Source: Kumtagia sp044326205
Lineage (GTDB): Bacteria; Pseudomonadota; Alphaproteobacteria; Rhizobiales; Rhizobiaceae
Length of the DNA: 64,000 nucleotides
NCBI RefSeq assembly: GCF_044326205.1
Contig: NZ_JBIRCY010000020.1
Location: forward strand, 1 to 64,000
Reading direction: 5' to 3'
Shown here: positions 54,901 through 63,274 of the stretch, one piece after another
Numbering within the stretch: position 1 is the stretch's first letter
Layout: each line of letters opens with the position of its first letter
Notes under the pieces: model-generated
What the model saw: only the letters and a program-made list of their open reading frames with translations
Database searches by the model: none
Told to the model about the DNA's origin: nothing
Program-made: the position numbers and the translations under genes

Positions 54901-55053
54901 GGCCGATTGAGTGGCAGCAGGCGACGGTTCCGTCAAGCAACGCGTTGCCGCACACTTTCGGTAATGTTGCGACGCAATATTTCATTTTGCATTGCAGCAA
55001 ATTTCATGCAGTCTGCGTGTGGGAGGCAGATTCACTGGCTTGGGGTGAAGTGC

Positions 55054-55284
55054 ATGCTCCGCATTCTGATACTCATCTGCTCCACCGAGGTGTCGCCGCA
55101 GGACTGCCAGCGCGAGACCGCGCTCGACATGATCAGCGGCCCGCAAGTGACAAGCGTCATGACCTGCGCCCTGCAGGGGCAGGCGCTGGTTGCCAGCACG
55201 GCGACGATCGGCCGGCGGCCGGACGAGTACATGAAGATCCGCTGCGAGCACCTGCCGGACGAACAGACCGCGCAAAAGTTCTGA
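55054..55284 (+). CDS. Small cysteine-containing hypothetical protein
   Basis: A 76-residue protein: MLRILILICSTEVSPQDCQRETALDMISGPQVTSVMTCALQGQALVASTATIGRRPDEYMKIRCEHL. Four cysteines are spread so that disulfides are possible, and the first 10 residues are hydrophobic but short for a signal peptide. It resembles short conserved Rhizobiales proteins of unknown function. TGGGGTGAAG provides a ribosome site before ATG 55054. Confidence 0.6.
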   Translation: MLRILILICSTEVSPQDCQRETALDMISGPQVTSVMTCALQGQALVASTATIGRRPDEYMKIRCEHLPDEQTAQKF

Positions 55285-55377
55285 TCAGTTGGTTGCCGTA
55301 GCCGGTGAAGCGGCGACCTGGGCGTTGGCCGCAGCGTTGAGGTCTGAAAGGGGCAATTGAACCTTGCCGGTCGAAAT

Positions 55378-55397
55378 CTGTACGAATATATGTACAG
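55378..55397. promoter_or_regulatory. Operator CTGTAC-N8-GTACAG of the toxin-antitoxin operon
   Basis: Perfect 6-bp arms CTGTAC and GTACAG, 22-41 bp before the antitoxin start. It contains the TGTACA core, the sequence that YefM recognises in the Escherichia coli yefM-yoeB operator. It overlaps the likely promoter, so it fits autoregulation by the antitoxin or the complex. Confidence 0.75.
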
Positions 55398-55418
55398 AAA
55401 CGAGCGGAGGGATGTTCC

Positions 55419-55673
55419 ATGCCCTATGTCACCTTTACCGACCTGCGCAACAACCTCGCCACGCATCTCGACAAGGTTGAGAATGACCGGGCCGAACTGA
55501 TCGTGACCCGCCAGGGCCACGAGCCTGTCGTTATCGTTTCCCTGGCGGACTGGGAGGGGATGAAGGAGACGACTTACCTTCTCAGCAGCCCGGCAAATGC
55601 CGAGCGGCTTTTGGAATCGATTGCAGAACTTGATGCCGGCAAAGGAACCGAACGCGATCTGATCGACCCGTGA
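55419..55673 (+). CDS. yefM: Phd/YefM-family antitoxin
   Basis: An 84-residue antitoxin: YVTFTDLRNNLATHLDKVENDRAELIVTRQGHEPVVIVSLADWEGMKETTYLLSSPANAERLLESI. The N-terminal Phd fold binds the operator (55378-55397) and the acidic C-terminal tail (ELDAGKGTERDLIDP) would wrap the toxin. GAGCGGAGGG precedes the ATG. The last 4 bases overlap the start of the toxin gene. Confidence 0.92.
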   Translation: MPYVTFTDLRNNLATHLDKVENDRAELIVTRQGHEPVVIVSLADWEGMKETTYLLSSPANAERLLESIAELDAGKGTERDLIDP

Positions 55674-55942
55674 GGATCATCTTCGCCCGATCGTCCTGGT
55701 CGGACTATCTGCAATGGCAGGAACAGGATCGTGTCATTGTCCAGCGGATAAACGAACTGATTTCGGACGCGATGCGTCATCCGTTCGTTGGTCTGGGCAA
55801 GCCCGAGCCGCTTCGCAATGAAATGTCGGGCTGGTGGTCACGTCGCATCAATCACGAACATCGCTTGGTTTATCGTGTCGCCAGCACCGGTGAGACCCAG
55901 TCCGTCGAGATCGCTTCGTGCCGCTTCCACTACAAGCGGTGA
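55670..55942 (+). CDS. yoeB: YoeB/Txe-family mRNA interferase toxin
   Basis: A 90-residue toxin: RIIFARSSWSDYLQWQEQDRVIVQRINELISDAMRHPFVGLGKPEPLRNEMSGWWSRRINHEHRLVYRVAS. The Gly-Lys-Pro-Glu-Pro-Leu block and SRRINHEHRLVY carry the catalytic glutamate, arginine and histidine of the ribosome-dependent YoeB fold, and the C-terminal SCRFHYKR is typical. The GTG start overlaps the antitoxin stop (GTGA), so translation is coupled. Confidence 0.94.
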   Translation: MRIIFARSSWSDYLQWQEQDRVIVQRINELISDAMRHPFVGLGKPEPLRNEMSGWWSRRINHEHRLVYRVASTGETQSVEIASCRFHYKR

Positions 55943-56032
55943 TGTGCATCGGTCTTTCGCTGCATCAGGCTTGACCCTGCGCCGCATCGCCAATAGCGGG
56001 TGGGCGGCGATCGGCTGCGAGGTGGTTTCGGC

Positions 56033-57307
56033 ATGAATGTTCTTTTGATCGGCTCCGGCGGACGCGAGCATGCGCTGGCGTGGAAACTTTCGGCGTCGCC
56101 GCTGCTGACAAAACTCTATGCAGCGCCGGGCAATCCGGGCATCGCGAAGGAAGCCGAAATCGTTACGCTCGACATCGGCGACCATGCGGCGGTCGCCGCA
56201 TGGTGCAAGGATAAGCGAATAGACCTCGTCATTGTCGGGCCGGAAGCGCCGCTTGTCGCCGGCTTAGCCGACGATTTGCGCGTCGCTGGCATCCGCGTTT
56301 TCGGGCCGTCCAAAGTGGCCGCGCGCCTGGAGGGCTCGAAGGGTTTTACAAAAGATCTGTGTGCCCGTTTCAGCATCCCGACCGCGGCCTACGGCCGCTT
56401 CACCGACGCCGTGGAAGCCGCAGCCTATGTCCGCAGGCAGGGCGCGCCGATCGTCGTCAAGGCCGACGGACTTGCCGCCGGCAAGGGCGTGACGGTGGCG
56501 ATGACAGTCGAGGAAGCGCAAGAAGCGGTGGCTGCCTGCTTCGATGGCAGTTTCGGCGCTGCCGGCGCCGAGGTCGTCGTCGAGGAATTTTTGACCGGTG
56601 AGGAAGCGAGCTTTTTCTGCCTTTGCGACGGCACGACAGCGTTGCCGTTCGGCACGGCGCAGGATCACAAGCGGGTAGGCGAGGGCGACACCGGACCCAA
56701 TACGGGCGGCATGGGTGCCTATTCGCCGGCGCCGGTGATGACGCCCGAGATGATTGACCGCACCATGCGCGAGATCATCGAACCAACCATGCGCGGCATG
56801 GCCGAACTCGGCTCGCCGTTTTCCGGGGTGCTGTTCGCCGGCCTGATGATCGGCGCCGACGGGCCAAAACTGATCGAATACAATGTCCGCTTCGGCGATC
56901 CCGAATGCCAGGTGCTGATGATGCGGCTGAAGGACGATCTGCTGGTGTTGCTTTCGGCGGCGGCGGACGGCCAACTTGCGCATATGTCGGCCCGCTGGCG
57001 CGATGAGGCGGCGCTGACGGTCGTCATGGCCGCCAACGGCTATCCGGGCACGCCGGAGCGCGGCGGCGTGATTTCCGGGCTGGACCAGGTGCCCGAAGGG
57101 GTCGAAATATTCCATGCGGGAACCGCATTGAAGGACGGCGACATCGTCGCCAGCGGAGGTCGCGTTCTCAATGTCACGGCGGTCGGCAAGACCGTCACTG
57201 AGGCGCAGGCGCGCGCCTATTCGGGTGTCGATGCGATCGATTGGCCGCAAGGGTTTTGCCGCCGCGACATCGGCTTCCGGGCCGTCGAAAGGGAGAAGAA
57301 CGCATGA
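56033..57307 (+). CDS. purD: Phosphoribosylamine-glycine ligase
   Basis: A 424-residue ATP-grasp enzyme: MNVLLIGSGGREHALAWKLSASP start, GSKGFTKDLCARFSIPTA, IVVKADGLAAGKGVTVAMTVEEA, and HKRVGEGDTGPNTGGMGAYSPAPV with NVRFGDPECQVLM. It makes glycinamide ribonucleotide in purine synthesis. ATG 56033 follows GAGGTGG, and an upstream frame start at 56000 is not needed. Its stop overlaps the arsC-like ATG (ATGA), coupling the two. Confidence 0.96.
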   Translation: MNVLLIGSGGREHALAWKLSASPLLTKLYAAPGNPGIAKEAEIVTLDIGDHAAVAAWCKDKRIDLVIVGPEAPLVAGLADDLRVAGIRVFGPSKVAARLEGSKGFTKDLCARFSIPTAAYGRFTDAVEAAAYVRRQGAPIVVKADGLAAGKGVTVAMTVEEAQEAVAACFDGSFGAAGAEVVVEEFLTGEEASFFCLCDGTTALPFGTAQDHKRVGEGDTGPNTGGMGAYSPAPVMTPEMIDRTMREIIEPTMRGMAELGSPFSGVLFAGLMIGADGPKLIEYNVRFGDPECQVLMMRLKDDLLVLLSAAADGQLAHMSARWRDEAALTVVMAANGYPGTPERGGVISGLDQVPEGVEIFHAGTALKDGDIVASGGRVLNVTAVGKTVTEAQARAYSGVDAIDWPQGFCRRDIGFRAVEREKNA

Positions 57308-57654
57308 GCGTCACGATCTACCATCACCCGAAATGCACGTCCTCGCTGCTGGCGCTCGACCTGATCCGGCAGGCCGGGATCGAGCCGACGATCATCGAAT
57401 ATCTGGTCACGCCGCCGACCCGTGAGAAGTTGAAGGAATTGATCAAGGCGCTCGGCATCAAGCCGCGCGGCCTGCTGCGCCAGAACGAGAAGGTCTATGA
57501 GAAGCTGAACCTCGCCGACCCGAAATGGAGCGACGATCAGATCATCGACTTCATGCTGAAGAATCCGATCCTGATCAACCGGCCGATCGTGATCACGCCC
57601 AAGGGCACAGTGCTGGCGCGGCCGGGCGACAAGGTGAAGCCGTTTCTGCGGTGA
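57304..57654 (+). CDS. Arsenate reductase, glutaredoxin type (ArsC-like)
   Basis: A 116-residue thioredoxin-fold protein: TIYHHPKCTSSLLALDLIRQAGIEP with the active cysteine at residue 10, and later arginines in LLRQNEK, NRPIVITPKG and LARPGD that match the arsenate-binding arginines of ArsC. No arsR or arsenite pump is near, so the physiological role may be different. It starts inside the purD stop codon. Confidence 0.85.
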   Translation: MSVTIYHHPKCTSSLLALDLIRQAGIEPTIIEYLVTPPTREKLKELIKALGIKPRGLLRQNEKVYEKLNLADPKWSDDQIIDFMLKNPILINRPIVITPKGTVLARPGDKVKPFLR

Positions 57655-57670
57655 CCTCTGGCGGCTAGCA

Positions 57671-57787
57671 TCATTCGCCGTAATGCAAACGGTCCTTCAG
57701 CACTGCATCCTGCCAACGCAGCGCAACCAAGACGGCGGCGATACCGATGACAGGCACCAGCAGCGGGGGATAATTATGGACGCTCAT
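57671..57787 (-). CDS. Small hydrophobic protein (38 residues)
   Basis: A short frame, ATG 57787 to TGA 57671-57673, encoding one membrane helix (NYPPLLVPVIGIAAVLVAL) between polar ends and finishing RWQDAVLKDRLHYGE. Codon third positions are mostly G or C, as in real genes here. GGA 8 bases upstream is a weak ribosome site. It converges on the arsC-like gene. Unknown function; possibly a membrane miniprotein. Confidence 0.45.
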   Translation of the reverse strand: MSVHNYPPLLVPVIGIAAVLVALRWQDAVLKDRLHYGE

Positions 57788-57826
57788 CGATCCGATCCGT
57801 CCCGCAAATCAAGGGAGCCAGTTGGA

Positions 57827-58537
57827 CTATTCATCATAGGGATCAATGAGGGCGCCGGAAGCAACATCCCGCCGCTCACGGCGTATAAGTGTGGCCCGCA
57901 ATTCCCAATGGGGCATAAACCGGTCAAAACGGAGCGCTTCTCTTAAAGACATTCTCTCAACGAGTTCAACATGGCCAAACCGTTCTGAACGTTCAATCAC
58001 ACCCTCTGCCGCGCTTGAGAGGTCGAAAACTTGGACCTTCCATGTGTTGTCGTCACCCCAAACGCATCCGGCCACAAAGCCGGTCGACAGAGATTGCCAC
58101 TGGCTTACTGATATTAATTCACGCCAATCGGAGTTCCTGGGCTCGCCATCCTTTTCAAGTGATTCTTCAAACCACCAATCCTCCTTTTCCTCGCCGGTTT
58201 CCCTGATTCTCCAAGTCACCTTCTTGTAGATGGGCACATAGAGTTCGACAGGGCAGAAGCCGTGGGATGCAGGCTCTTCCCCACCAATGTCCCTACAGTC
58301 AGGCAGGCTCATTATTCGTGTGGCAGTATAGTTTTTCGAGTACAGTGCGTACCAGGAGTCGCCAATCGGAAAAGGCTCAAACGTTGATTTGCCAAAACCG
58401 GGATAGTCTCGTTCGTATTCACCAACCTGAGCGCCGCCATCGAATATCTTCACCAACGTAGTTCCAGACCGGCCGCCCTGGCCTGGAATTGCGACCGTCT
58501 CCACACAAAACCGCCTGGCGTTCAGGGAAGGTTCCAT
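57827..58537 (-). CDS. Hypothetical protein, atypical composition
   Basis: A 236-residue protein with no recognised domain, rich in tryptophan and acidic residues (WRIRETGEEKEDWWFEESLEKDGEPRNSDW; SQWQSLSTGFVAGCVWGDDNTWKVQVFDLSS). The middle blocks (DYPGFGKSTFEPFPIGDSWYALYSKNYTATRIMSLPDC) alternate strands and loops as in a beta-propeller or sandwich. Base composition is less GC-rich than neighbours. ATG 58537 has AAAGG nine bases upstream, and a TTG at 58546 is in frame. Possibly horizontally acquired. Confidence 0.65.
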   Translation of the reverse strand: MEPSLNARRFCVETVAIPGQGGRSGTTLVKIFDGGAQVGEYERDYPGFGKSTFEPFPIGDSWYALYSKNYTATRIMSLPDCRDIGGEEPASHGFCPVELYVPIYKKVTWRIRETGEEKEDWWFEESLEKDGEPRNSDWRELISVSQWQSLSTGFVAGCVWGDDNTWKVQVFDLSSAAEGVIERSERFGHVELVERMSLREALRFDRFMPHWELRATLIRRERRDVASGALIDPYDE

Positions 58538-58581
58538 AAACTGCAACCTTTATTGCAATAGAAAGTTGGTTCGGTTCCCCT

Positions 58582-58806
58582 TCACCGCCCGAACTCGAAC
58601 GGGTTCGGCGCCGGCATGGATGGCAATGTCCCCTCCGCCTCGCGCCGTTTAAAATGCGTCAGCGAACACGCCGGCGAGCACAATATGCCTCGATCGGACC
58701 AGTAGGCCGGACCGTTCTCGATCTGTCCGTGGTGATAGTTGAAGCCCGGCATGTTGTACGGCAGGCCGCATTCGACGCAGCGGCGGGTTTCGGGTCTGGC
58801 GAGCAT
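58582..58806 (-). CDS. Small zinc-ribbon-like hypothetical protein
   Basis: A 74-residue protein with two cysteine pairs: RRCVECGLPYNMPG and ILCSPACSLTHFKRREAEG. The spacing CxxC and CxxxC suggests one zinc site. Histidines (NYHHGQIENG) lie between. Conserved-looking in Rhizobiales as far as I recall, function unknown. It is divergent from the acyl-CoA dehydrogenase gene. Confidence 0.7.
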   Translation of the reverse strand: MLARPETRRCVECGLPYNMPGFNYHHGQIENGPAYWSDRGILCSPACSLTHFKRREAEGTLPSMPAPNPFEFGR

Positions 58807-58952
58807 TTTTCGGCCTCGGGCGATCGAGCAGGAGCGTCCTCTCCCTTAGCGCAGAATGCCGCTGGTGCCGAGCCTCTTCAATTGACGTTTACGTCAAAAG
58901 AACCTATCGGAAAGGCAATGGGGCCGCCGCGTCCCGGGAGGAGAGAGTGCCG

Positions 58953-60725
58953 ATGTACCGCGCGCCTGTCGACGAGATCGCCTTCACGCTGAAGCACGTG
59001 GCGGGCCTGAAGGCGGCGCTCGATGCGGGCGTGCTCGGCGACCTTTCCGAGGACGTGGCCGATGCGGTGCTGGCCGAGGCGGGCCGATTCGCCACTGAGG
59101 AAGTCGCGCCGTTGCGTGCCAACGGCGACCGTCAGGGTGCGGTGCTGGAAGGCGCTTCCGTGCACATGCCCGACGGCTGGAAGGAGCTTTACCGCCGCTG
59201 GATCGACGGCGGATGGAACGCGCTCTCCGGTCCGGCCGAGTTCGGCGGCCAGGGCCTGCCCACCATGCTGGCGGTCGCGGCGATCGAAATGTGGAACTCC
59301 GGCTCCATGGCCTTCGGCATCGGCCCGACGCTGACCATGGGCGCTGTCGAAGCGCTCCACAAACATGCCTCGCCGGAGTTGCAGGCGATCTATTTGGAAA
59401 AGCTGGTGTCGGGCGAGTGGATGGGGACGATGAACCTCACCGAGCCGCAGGCGGGCTCCGATCTGGCGGCATTGCGCACGCGCGCCGAGCGGGCCAGCGA
59501 CGGTACCTACCGCATCTTCGGCCAGAAAATCTTCATCACCTATGGCGAGCACGATTTTTCGGACAACATCGTGCACCTCGTTTTGGCGCGGCTGCCCGAC
59601 GCGCCGGCCGGCACGCGCGGCATTTCGCTGTTTCTGGTGCCGAAATTCCTGGTGAACGAGGACGGGTCACTAGGCTCCCGCAACGACGTGTTCTGTTCCT
59701 CGCTGGAACACAAGCTCGGCATTCATGCCTCGCCGACCTGCACGATGATCTATGGCGACGGTTTCGCTGAGGATCGCGAACCGGGCGCCGTCGGCTGGCT
59801 GGTGGGCGAGGAGAACAAGGGCCTCGCCTGCATGTTCACGATGATGAACAATGCGCGTCTCGCCGTCGGCATGCAGGGCGTCGCGGTTGCCGAGGCGGCG
59901 TTCCAGAAGGCGTTGGCCTACGCCAATGAGCGCCGGCAAGGCAAAGCGCCGTCCCATGTGGGTGAAGGCATGGCCCCGATCGTCCACCATCCGGACACCC
60001 AGCGCACGCTGCTCACCATGAAGGCGCTGACGCAGGCCGCGCGTTCGATCGCCTATTGCTGCGCGCATGCCATCGACATGGCGCGCGCCGGCGGCGATGA
60101 GGCGGCGTTCTGGCAGGAGCGCGCCAATCTGCTGACGCCGGTGGCGAAGGCCTTTTCCACCGATGTCGGCGTCGACGTCGCTTCGCTCGGCGTGCAGGTG
60201 CATGGCGGCATGGGTTTCATCGAGGAGACGGGCGCCGCCGCTCTGCTACGCGATGCCCGCATCGCGCCGATCTATGAAGGCACAAACGGCATCCAGGCGA
60301 TCGACCTCGTCACGCGGAAACTGCCGCAGTCGGGCGGGGAGCATGTTCGCGGCTATGTCACCGAACTGCGCCATGACGCGGAGGCACTTCGAAATTCGAA
60401 TCTCGCGGGGATGGGGCGCAGCGCCGAAAAGATCGAAGGCGCGCTGGACAACCTGCAAGCCGCGACCGATGCCCTGCTCGCCATGCTGGCGGAGGGTCGC
60501 ATGCAGGCGGCGTTGGCCGGTGCGACGCCTTATCTCAGGCTGTTCGCGCTCGCCTCGGGCGCCGCCATGCAGGCGCGGGGTGCAGTGAAATCCGGCGCGG
60601 CGGAGCGGATCGCGCTCTGCCGCTTCTTCGCCGAAAACCTTGCGGGCGAGACGGGCGCGCTGCGCGACCGCGTCATCAATGGCGGCGAGAGTCTCGAAGC
60701 GGCCGCAAAAACCCTGATCGCCTGA
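58953..60725 (+). CDS. Acyl-CoA dehydrogenase, long form (DmdC-like)
   Basis: A 590-residue flavoenzyme: MNLTEPQAGSDLAALRTRAERASDGTYRIFGQKIFITYGEHD in the FAD-binding core, LACMFTMMNNARLAVGMQG, and the catalytic glutamate in APIYEGTNGIQAIDLVTRKL. A C-terminal extension of the Acyl-CoA_dh_C type follows. Length and motifs match the DmdC-like group (3-methylmercaptopropionyl-CoA dehydrogenase and relatives), but other substrates are possible. ATG 58953 or GTG 58947 both follow GGGAGGAG. The enoyl-CoA hydratase gene is 14 bp downstream. Confidence 0.9.
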   Translation: MYRAPVDEIAFTLKHVAGLKAALDAGVLGDLSEDVADAVLAEAGRFATEEVAPLRANGDRQGAVLEGASVHMPDGWKELYRRWIDGGWNALSGPAEFGGQGLPTMLAVAAIEMWNSGSMAFGIGPTLTMGAVEALHKHASPELQAIYLEKLVSGEWMGTMNLTEPQAGSDLAALRTRAERASDGTYRIFGQKIFITYGEHDFSDNIVHLVLARLPDAPAGTRGISLFLVPKFLVNEDGSLGSRNDVFCSSLEHKLGIHASPTCTMIYGDGFAEDREPGAVGWLVGEENKGLACMFTMMNNARLAVGMQGVAVAEAAFQKALAYANERRQGKAPSHVGEGMAPIVHHPDTQRTLLTMKALTQAARSIAYCCAHAIDMARAGGDEAAFWQERANLLTPVAKAFSTDVGVDVASLGVQVHGGMGFIEETGAAALLRDARIAPIYEGTNGIQAIDLVTRKLPQSGGEHVRGYVTELRHDAEALRNSNLAGMGRSAEKIEGALDNLQAATDALLAMLAEGRMQAALAGATPYLRLFALASGAAMQARGAVKSGAAERIALCRFFAENLAGETGALRDRVINGGESLEAAAKTLIA

Positions 60726-60739
60726 ACCGGAGGAACAGT

Positions 60740-61495
60740 GTGAGCGACCATATCATGATCGAACGGCGCGGCGCGGTGCAGGTCATCCGCCTGAACCGGC
60801 CGGACAAGAAGAACGCCATCACCCGCGCCATGTATGGCGCGTTGTCGGCGGCTCTCGCCGCCGGCGACGCCGACCCGGCGGTGCGCGTCCATGTCTTCCT
60901 CGGCGTGCCCGGCGCTTTTTCCGCCGGCAACGACCTCGCCGACTTCATGGCGGTGGCGATGGGCGGCGATGGCGGCACGGAAGTCTGGGATTTCCTGCTG
61001 GCGCTGGCGACGGTGGAAAAGCCGATGATTTCGGGTGTCGATGGCATCGCCGTCGGCATCGGCGCGACGCTCAACCTGCACTGCGACATTACCATCGCCA
61101 CCACCCGCACCGCGTTCCATACGCCCTTCGTCGATCTGGGGCTGGTTCCGGAGGCGGCGTCCAGCCTGCTGGCGCCGAAACTGCTCGGTCACCAGCGCGC
61201 CTTCGCGCTGCTTGGGCTGGGCGAGCCGCTGCCGGCCGAAGGCGCGCTTGCCGCGGGGCTGATCCATGCCATCGCGCCGGAGGACCGGCTGGAGGCCGAC
61301 ACGCTGGCCATGGCGGACAAGATCGCAGCCAAGCCGCCGGAAGCGCTGAAGATTGCCCGCGACCTGATGCGCGGCCCGCGCGATGCGGTCGTCGCGCGCA
61401 TCAACGAAGAAAACGAGCATTTTCGCGCCCGGCTGAAGTCGGACGAGGCGCGCAACGCCTTCGCCGCCTTCCTATCACGCAAGAAACAGGGTTGA
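60740..61495 (+). CDS. Enoyl-CoA hydratase/isomerase family protein
   Basis: A 251-residue crotonase-fold protein: RLNRPDKKNAITRAMYGALSAAL, GAFSAGNDLADF, KPMISGVDGIAVGIGATLNLHCDITIATTRTAFHTPFVDLGLVPEAASSLL. The second catalytic glutamate position reads LVPEAASSLL with E present. GTG start follows CCGGAGGAACA. It probably takes the product of the acyl-CoA dehydrogenase. Confidence 0.9.
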   Translation: MSDHIMIERRGAVQVIRLNRPDKKNAITRAMYGALSAALAAGDADPAVRVHVFLGVPGAFSAGNDLADFMAVAMGGDGGTEVWDFLLALATVEKPMISGVDGIAVGIGATLNLHCDITIATTRTAFHTPFVDLGLVPEAASSLLAPKLLGHQRAFALLGLGEPLPAEGALAAGLIHAIAPEDRLEADTLAMADKIAAKPPEALKIARDLMRGPRDAVVARINEENEHFRARLKSDEARNAFAAFLSRKKQG

Positions 61496-61608
61496 CGCCG
61501 AAAACCCCCGCCGGCCGCGATTGAACGCGGCCGGCTGCGGGTAACCGATTCGGGTCGGGTTCATGTGGCCGGCTGGCGACGACTTTTCACCCGGTTATGC
61601 CTGGATGG

Positions 61609-62028
61609 TCACACCGGCGCGTAGCAGATGTGCCGGTAGCCGTAACCGTCCCGAAACGTGTTGTTGTAGGGGTTGTAGTTCGCATGGTGCTCGTAGCACC
61701 AGCGGACATGCGCATTGCCGGCCGGCGCGACCCGTTCATAGACCGGCGGCGAGGCGAGCGCGTTACCGATGATGGCGCCGGTGACGAAACCGGCCGCCGG
61801 CGGAATCCACCAGCCGCCGTAGCCGCCATGGCGATAGTAGCGATGGCCCCAGTCACCGCCGCCATGCCACCCGCCACCGCCATGCCGACCATGATCGTAG
61901 CGCACATCAGTGAAGCCGGCTTGATCAGACGCCAGGGAAGGCCCACCCATCGCATAGGCGGGAGCGGTGGAAGCCATTACGGCGAGCGACATTGCCGCCG
62001 CGCAGGCAGAGCACAGGAGCTTGTACAT
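61609..62028 (-). CDS. BA14K-like secreted protein
   Basis: A 139-residue protein with a signal peptide (MYKLLCSACAAAMSLAVMASTAPAYA), a glycine/histidine-rich middle (DHGRHGGGGWHGGGDWGHRYYRHGGYGG), a hydrophobic segment (FVTGAIIGNALA) and a C-terminal block HVRWCYEHHANYNPYNNTFRDGYGYRHICYAPV. The last part is the BA14K motif, with two cysteines, of surface lectin-like proteins in Brucella and relatives. Probably envelope-associated. Confidence 0.82.
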   Translation of the reverse strand: MYKLLCSACAAAMSLAVMASTAPAYAMGGPSLASDQAGFTDVRYDHGRHGGGGWHGGGDWGHRYYRHGGYGGWWIPPAAGFVTGAIIGNALASPPVYERVAPAGNAHVRWCYEHHANYNPYNNTFRDGYGYRHICYAPV

Positions 62029-62258
62029 TTCGAAACCTCATGAATCATGCGCCCGCTGGGGCCACCGGAATCAACGGCGCGGCAACCGCCAGGTTGCCAT
62101 TAAATCTTTGTAATCCGTGCCGTTGAAACGCCGGCATCGTGGCTGTGGCCGAACTGTCTGGCGCCAGTTGAATGACGCCGCGTCAACACCTATTTTCGCT
62201 AGGGCTGTGCGGATATGGTCACATGGGCGTTGTCGATGCCGGTAGAGGGAAAGAGGCG

Positions 62259-63203
62259 ATGGAGACCGCCAACCGCAAGCTGACCACCGTCTTTTCCGCC
62301 GACGTGCAAGGTTTTTCGCGGCTGATGGAAGCCGACGAGGAAGGCACTTTCGCGACCCTAAAGGCCTATCGCGACGCGATGGCTCGCCTGATAGCCGGAC
62401 ATGGTGGGCGCGTCGTCAACACCTGGGGCGACGGCGTGATTGCCGAGTTCCCGAGCGTGGTCGCGGCGGTGCGCGCGGCGGTCGACGTCCAGAACGAACT
62501 GGCGACGAACAATGCCGAGCGCCCCGACGGCGAGCGCATGTTCTTCCGCATCGGCATCAATCTCGGCGACGTCATCGTCGACGGCAACGACATCTACGGC
62601 GACGGCGTCAACATCGCCGCGCGGCTGCAGGCCGAAGCCAAGGCCGGCGGCATCCTGATCTCCAACACCGTTTACGACCAGGTGCGCAACAAGATGCCGG
62701 TCGGCTTCGAGTTTTTGGGCAACCTGTCGGTCAAGAACATCGACGAGGCGATTCCGAGCTACGCGGTGCGCATCGGCGAGCCGGCCGCCGCGCAGGCGGC
62801 GAACTGGGGCCGGCAGGCGGCCGAACGGGCGGCGCGGCCAATGCCGGCGATGGCGGAGGAGCACGCTTCCGGGTCACGCCTCAACGTGCTGGGGTTTCGC
62901 CTCGACCGCAAGCAGGCGACCCTCGTCGTGATCGGCGTCGCGCTGGTGGCGATCAACCTCATCGCCTCGCCGCAGGTGTTCTGGGCGCGCTGGCCGCTTC
63001 TCGTGTTCGCTCTGATTGCCGGCCTCGACTGGGCGCGCCGCACCACACGTTTCGGCCGTACCCATGCGATCCTGCTTGTCATGGGCCTGTTCATCACCGG
63101 CATAAACCTGGCGTCGTGGCAGGGCGAGTTCTGGGCCGTCTGGCCGCTGCTCGCCTTTGCGTTTGTCGCCGCGGCGCGCTGGCTGATGCGCAGAAGCGCG
63201 TAG
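62259..63203 (+). CDS. Class III adenylate cyclase with duplicated two-helix membrane tail
   Basis: A 314-residue protein. Residues about 5-165 are a class III cyclase: SADVQGFSRLMEADEEGT and NTWGDGVIAEFPS supply the metal aspartates, and IYGDGVNIAARLQ the Asn/Arg pair. The C-terminal half has four membrane helices arranged as two similar units, ATLVVIGVALVAINLIA plus WPLLVFALIAGLDWARR and ILLVMGLFITGINLA plus WPLLAFAFVAAARWLMRR, resembling the 2TM domain in duplicate. ATG 62259 follows GGGAAAGAGG. The tail may anchor or sense the membrane state. Confidence 0.87.
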   Translation: METANRKLTTVFSADVQGFSRLMEADEEGTFATLKAYRDAMARLIAGHGGRVVNTWGDGVIAEFPSVVAAVRAAVDVQNELATNNAERPDGERMFFRIGINLGDVIVDGNDIYGDGVNIAARLQAEAKAGGILISNTVYDQVRNKMPVGFEFLGNLSVKNIDEAIPSYAVRIGEPAAAQAANWGRQAAERAARPMPAMAEEHASGSRLNVLGFRLDRKQATLVVIGVALVAINLIASPQVFWARWPLLVFALIAGLDWARRTTRFGRTHAILLVMGLFITGINLASWQGEFWAVWPLLAFAFVAAARWLMRRSA

Positions 63204-63274
63204 CGCGCGGCTATCCTTCGGCCTTTGCCCTGTCGGTTACCGTGCCGGCTGCGTGCTGAACAAAAGAGCGCGAA

